This document shows, in pieces, positions 37,829 to 40,847 of a DNA stretch of 40,847 nt; position 1 is the stretch's first letter, and the number at the start of each line of letters is the position of its first letter. Position numbers and translations under genes: made by a program. Origin of the DNA: a virus. The notes below the pieces were generated by a model. The model ran no database searches and was not told where the DNA came from. It saw only the letters and a program-made list of their open reading frames with translations. The stretch covers positions 1 through 40,847 of IMG/VR virus record IMGVR_UViG_3300020179_000067, one strand, 5' to 3'.

Positions 37829-38187
37829 CAGAAGCTCACGCTAAACGGTCCGGTGCTTTGCGCGGTATAACTGATTTTCGCCACGTCTTTCACGCTCAGG
37901 TCCACTTTAACGCTCGTAATGCGGGCAAGAACGGTGTAAGACGGGCCGGAGCCGGTGGAGAGAATGAATGCTGATATGGTCCCCGGCTGGGCAGCGGATG
38001 AGCCATCGTAAGGACCGCTGGCAGTAATATCGACTGATGAGATTCCCGCTTCAGACTCTTGTGCTCCACCAGACGTAAAGTTAGTGACGTCGATTGCGTC
38101 GGTTTTGCCGTCAATCGACCAATCTGTAAGAGGCTGAAGCGCACCGTTCACACTGATTGATCCCGATTTGCCTGGATAAAACGGCAT
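37828..38187 (-). CDS. tail tube protein paralogue 1 (probable major tail protein)
   Basis: The product has 119 residues, the same length as its downstream paralogue. It shares the VKDVAK motif, 'GKSG' start and the position of a 'DVTNF' segment. The ribosome-binding site AGGAGGG before ATG 38187 is among the strongest in the window, so this copy is likely the major tube subunit. Sequence identity between the two is modest, implying an old duplication. Confidence 0.75.
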   Translation of the reverse strand: MPFYPGKSGSISVNGALQPLTDWSIDGKTDAIDVTNFTSGGAQESEAGISSVDITASGPYDGSSAAQPGTISAFILSTGSGPSYTVLARITSVKVDLSVKDVAKISYTAQSTGPFSVSF

Positions 38188-38201
38188 AGCAAACCCTCCT
38201 G

Positions 38202-38630
38202 TTAGCTGGTTCTCGACTCCATAGACCGATACGTTACTATCATTCCTGCCACGTCGTAATTGCCCGTCGTTCCGGAAACCACTTCCAGCGCGGGGCTTAA
38301 CACTATCATCGTATCAAATACAGACACCGCGCCGGAAAGCGTCACCTGGTAAAGCTCGTTGCGCACTCGCTCGCGTAAATCGAGCCAGGTGTAAACATCA
38401 GGCTCATATACCCGGTTCCCTGCGTTAATTAGGGTAACATTTACCCCGTAATCATAGCAAACGACGCCGGAAAATGCTTCCAGGTTTACCGCTTCTTGAG
38501 CCGGGCTGACGATGAGCAACGGGAGGCGGTCGCCTTCCAGAAGGATCGCGCGTTTGCGCACGACGACAGGGATCCCCAGCGCTTGTAACCGGTTTTTTGC
38601 CTCCGCTATGATTGTTGCGAATACGCCCAT
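38202..38630 (-). CDS. tail terminator / completion protein candidate
   Basis: ATG 38630 overlaps the preceding stop (TAATG); an earlier in-frame ATG lies within that gene. The 142-residue product starts MGVFATIIAEAKNRLQAL and continues with RLPLLIVSPAQEAVNLEAFS, a tail-terminator-like pattern (N-terminal helix, 'P-l-v-----', then 'v-Y---V-li--g' strands). The place just before the tail-tube genes is the usual one for a terminator. Identity is by fold pattern only. Confidence 0.6.
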   Translation of the reverse strand: MGVFATIIAEAKNRLQALGIPVVVRKRAILLEGDRLPLLIVSPAQEAVNLEAFSGVVCYDYGVNVTLINAGNRVYEPDVYTWLDLRERVRNELYQVTLSGAVSVFDTMIVLSPALEVVSGTTGNYDVAGMIVTYRSMESRTS

Positions 38631-39247
38631 TACAACGGCTCTCCTGCATCGGCGGTCGTCTCGATTTCCCACATCGACCGCAAAACGGAATTTGTTACGC
38701 GATTGACCCGATAACGCCTGCCATACGAATCCGTGATAAGGCTGTTAATTTGCGGAGCGTCGGGGCAATCAGTGAGCCACACATTCCAGTTGACGACGGC
38801 GCCAAATGCAGCAACATTACCTGCCATAGCCTGGTCTGCATTGGATGGAAGGCGCAAAGCCCGCGCAATCACTCGCTGGGCGCCATTGCGTTGCGTCAGA
38901 ATGATTTGCTCCAACCCGTCAAATACCGAATGGTCGCCGGAAGGATCCCACCGTAGCAAGGCGGCAGGGCGCTCGGAAGATGACAGCACGCGCAACGTGC
39001 CCGACCGGCTTCCCATTGCGCTTCCGGTCCCCTGCCACTGGTATAGTCCGGTTCCAGGCGTGGAAAGGAAATACCCAAACCTGTATAACCCTTGGCCGAT
39101 ACGATTGATGCCGGTAGCAGTGGAATAAGTCGTAGAAGTCCCGTTGAACTCCATCGTCAAAGTTACGGATGACGGGTCGGTGAGCGTGCCCACCACGTCC
39201 CTGAACGTGGTGTATAGCCTGGCGGTATCTCCCACAAAATACGTCAT
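38630..39247 (-). CDS. head-tail connector / neck protein candidate
   Basis: The product has 205 residues. The first half (YFVGDTARLYTTFRDVVGTL, TLTMEFNGTSTTYSTAT) is an Ig-like beta domain seen in several phage neck or fibre proteins ('GD---l-----d--G-l-DPs-V-l-----g----y'). The second half (VVNWNVWLTDCPDAPQINSL, then GRRYRVNRV) resembles a head-closure-type beta barrel. Both ends overlap neighbours by one codon. A fusion of Ig-like and connector domains is possible. Confidence 0.6.
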   Translation of the reverse strand: MTYFVGDTARLYTTFRDVVGTLTDPSSVTLTMEFNGTSTTYSTATGINRIGQGLYRFGYFLSTPGTGLYQWQGTGSAMGSRSGTLRVLSSSERPAALLRWDPSGDHSVFDGLEQIILTQRNGAQRVIARALRLPSNADQAMAGNVAAFGAVVNWNVWLTDCPDAPQINSLITDSYGRRYRVNRVTNSVLRSMWEIETTADAGEPL

Positions 39248-40847
39248 TAGCTGCCCAACGCTGGAATATCGTAAATGTGTACGCTGGCGCGCCCGCCCAC
39301 GGCCGCCCCTGGTGTCGCCGAGCCCAATGCGGGCAGAACGAATGCGCTTTCTCCCGCCGGTTGCCCGCTTGCCGAGCCGATAGAAGCCCCTGCCGGCGCT
39401 GATATTGCTACGATCGGGAGGGCGCCGTTTGCCGCAGAGATTGGAATTGCTGCGCCAAGCGCGGACGACACAGCGACAGGGGTGAATGCTTCGGCAATAA
39501 GCTGTCCTGTTGCAGTCGCAGACGCCTCGGAAATTGCGATTGTGGGCAGATTGCTTGCCGGACTGACGGACACCACAGCCAGCCCGGAAAACGTTACAAC
39601 GGTGATTGTCGGGACTGCAGCGCTGGCATTGCCTATGCCAGTGCTTGTGGCAAAAGGGGCCGACAGCGTAACGGTGCCGGTGCTTCCGGCGGCGGGGGAG
39701 CTGCCGCTGGCCGCGCCGCCCGAGGGGGTGAGACTGACGCTGGCCATGGCGCCGGAAATGCTGGCAGTGCCACTTACGCCGCCGGCTGGCGCGCCAATGC
39801 TCACGGACGTAAAACTGCCAGCAAATGACGCTATGCCGACGGCAGACCCCACTAGAGCGTTTACGGTAATTGTGCCGATAGCGCCGGATGTGGTTGCGTT
39901 GCTGCTGGCCACGCCGGCCAAGGGGCTGACAGTCACGGAGACCAGCGCCCCAGACGCGGGCGCCGACCCGACGGCCGACCCGACAAGACTAGACAGGGTT
40001 ACGGTGAGCAAAGCGCCGGACGCTGGCGCCGACCCCGTTGCCGATCCGGTTGCCGACGAAACGGTAATTGTCGCCAGCGCTCCAGACGTGAGCGCCGATC
40101 CGGTTGCCGACCCGCCCGCCGCCGATATGGGTATCGTGCCCAGGAGCCCGCCGGCGTTGGTGCCTGCCGTCGCTGATCCGCTCAAGCCGGACGACACCAC
40201 CGTGGACAGCCCACCAGCGCCGCCGGCTCCCCCAATGCTGGAGCCTGCAAACGAGGAAGTGGATACCGCCGCAAACGCTCCAGACCTGGTTGCCGAGCCC
40301 GCAGCCCTTCCGCTGAGCGTTCGTATCAACAGCGCCGGCAGGCTAGAAGAAGGAGTGTAGGAGGCCGAACCGACAAAAGGAACCACGGACAAGGTGGCAA
40401 ATGGGCCAAACGGGTTGCCCTGGGCGTTTGCTGCAAACGGCGTGACGGTTACTGTGGCAAGCGCTCCAGATGTAGTCGCGGTGATTGTGCCACTTGCGGA
40501 ACCGTCAAGAGTGACAAGGTTTACTGTTTCGAGCGGCCCGCCATAAGTCGTAAAAGCCGAACCCGTAATCGAATAGATTGCAACCGGGTCAAATGCCCCG
40601 ATACCGAACCCTTGAGCTGGAATTATGTCTCCTGCCCCATTATTGTAAATGTTTTCTATTTCATATTCATTTAGTGCGTAATTGTAGACGCGTAAGTCGT
40701 CTATATACACGCCTATTCGGGCGCCAATTCCACCAGAACCAACTAATCCTATTGCGCCTCCCGGAGCGCCATAATTCGAATCGCTTGGGCTTACTGAAAC
40801 AATTGATGCGCTAGTTAGCGACCCGTTTTGTCCTGTTATTACTCTTG
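39247..40847 (-). CDS. LamG-domain tail fibre / adhesin, C-terminal 533 residues
   Basis: This is the continuation of the frame that leaves the window at position 1. It begins with the end of the third LamG domain (signature DDLRVYNYALNEYEIENIY near 40710-40650). The remaining roughly 455 residues are almost entirely Ala, Gly, Ser, Thr and Val. They form imperfect 22-residue units of the type SGALxTVTLSSLxGSAxGSA. Seven consecutive units of exactly 22 residues can be counted from about 40086 to 39625, with degenerate units on both sides. Alternating short beta strands and Gly turns suggest a rigid beta-stacked shaft. The stop overlaps the next ATG (TAATG at 39249-39245). The long open frame on the opposite strand here is a by-product of the biased codons. 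Confidence 0.8.
   Translation of the reverse strand, partial: RVITGQNGSLTSASIVSVSPSDSNYGAPGGAIGLVGSGGIGARIGVYIDDLRVYNYALNEYEIENIYNNGAGDIIPAQGFGIGAFDPVAIYSITGSAFTTYGGPLETVNLVTLDGSASGTITATTSGALATVTVTPFAANAQGNPFGPFATLSVVPFVGSASYTPSSSLPALLIRTLSGRAAGSATRSGAFAAVSTSSFAGSSIGGAGGAGGLSTVVSSGLSGSATAGTNAGGLLGTIPISAAGGSATGSALTSGALATITVSSATGSATGSAPASGALLTVTLSSLVGSAVGSAPASGALVSVTVSPLAGVASSNATTSGAIGTITVNALVGSAVGIASFAGSFTSVSIGAPAGGVSGTASISGAMASVSLTPSGGAASGSSPAAGSTGTVTLSAPFATSTGIGNASAAVPTITVVTFSGLAVVSVSPASNLPTIAISEASATATGQLIAEAFTPVAVSSALGAAIPISAANGALPIVAISAPAGASIGSASGQPAGESAFVLPALGSATPGAAVGGRASVHIYDIPALGS

Noticed and set aside
39275-40360. 361-codon open frame on the plus strand
   Set aside because: Exact antisense of the fibre repeat region; Ala/Asp/Pro-rich composition is what GC-rich repeat codons give on the other strand. 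No ribosome-binding site or family features.
1-40847. tRNA genes, CRISPR arrays, integrase or attachment site
   Set aside because: No cloverleaf with a plausible anticodon arm, no regularly spaced repeats of array type, and no tyrosine or serine recombinase motif was seen by eye; a tRNA scan was not possible.

Overview
This window looks like the complete genome of a tailed, siphovirus-type bacteriophage, opened at an arbitrary point. Every supportable gene lies on the minus strand, and neighbours mostly overlap by 1-8 bases (ATGA, GTGA, TAATG or TGATG junctions). The two window ends join in frame inside one large fibre gene: the reading frame that starts at 2170 runs off position 1 and continues from 40847 down to 39247, giving 1257 codons without a stop and with a LamG domain spanning the join. 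I infer a circularly permuted or circularised genome of about 40.8 kb. No integrase, lysogeny repressor, DNA polymerase, tRNA or CRISPR array was seen. A Planctomycetota host is suggested, as inference only, by the planctomycete-style secreted PKD/Ig-like protein (30089-30733), the papain-like peptidase beside it, and the Cys-rich N-terminus of the 32213-33076 product.

In transcription order (descending coordinates): (1) 31.6-28.9 kb: single-membrane-span protein (holin candidate), metallophosphoesterase, PKD/Ig-like secreted protein, papain-like peptidase and an unknown gene. (2) 28.87-28.54 kb: an AT-rich non-coding island with inverted repeats, followed by a strong promoter. (3) 28.5-23.5 kb: about fifteen small accessory genes driven by at least five near-consensus TTGACA promoters with 17-base spacers. 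Four of the resulting leaders begin with a hairpin and share an AGGACAGGAG ribosome-binding stretch. Between four consecutive small genes lie three intact candidate type I hammerhead ribozymes plus a degenerate fourth. A CsrA-like protein ends this block. (4) 23.3-17.3 kb: replication and recombination: RecA-like ATPase (Sak4-like), Gp157-like, SSB-like, primase-helicase, a tiny membrane protein, a sigma-like factor, a C39-like peptidase and a RusA resolvase. (5) 17.3-14.0 kb: a ParB-like protein, a glycosyltransferase, an IbrA-like PAPS-reductase-family protein and an IbrB-like ParB protein, directly upstream of the terminase genes; possibly a DNA-modification module. (6) 14.0-2.2 kb: small and large terminase, a portal with a long C-terminal extension, a Mu gpF-like protein, a Gp88-like protein, a protease with a nested scaffold, a decoration candidate, the capsid protein and neck proteins. 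(7) 2.2 kb through the join to 32 kb: the LamG fibre, connector proteins, two tandem tail-tube paralogues, a frameshifted tail chaperone pair, tape measure and tail-tip proteins.

The most unusual features are the run of hammerhead ribozymes between small early genes and the family of promoter-hairpin-GGA leaders next to a phage-encoded CsrA homologue. Together they suggest that early expression is tuned after transcription, by self-cleavage of a polycistronic RNA and by leader-binding regulation. Both ideas are inferences from sequence.
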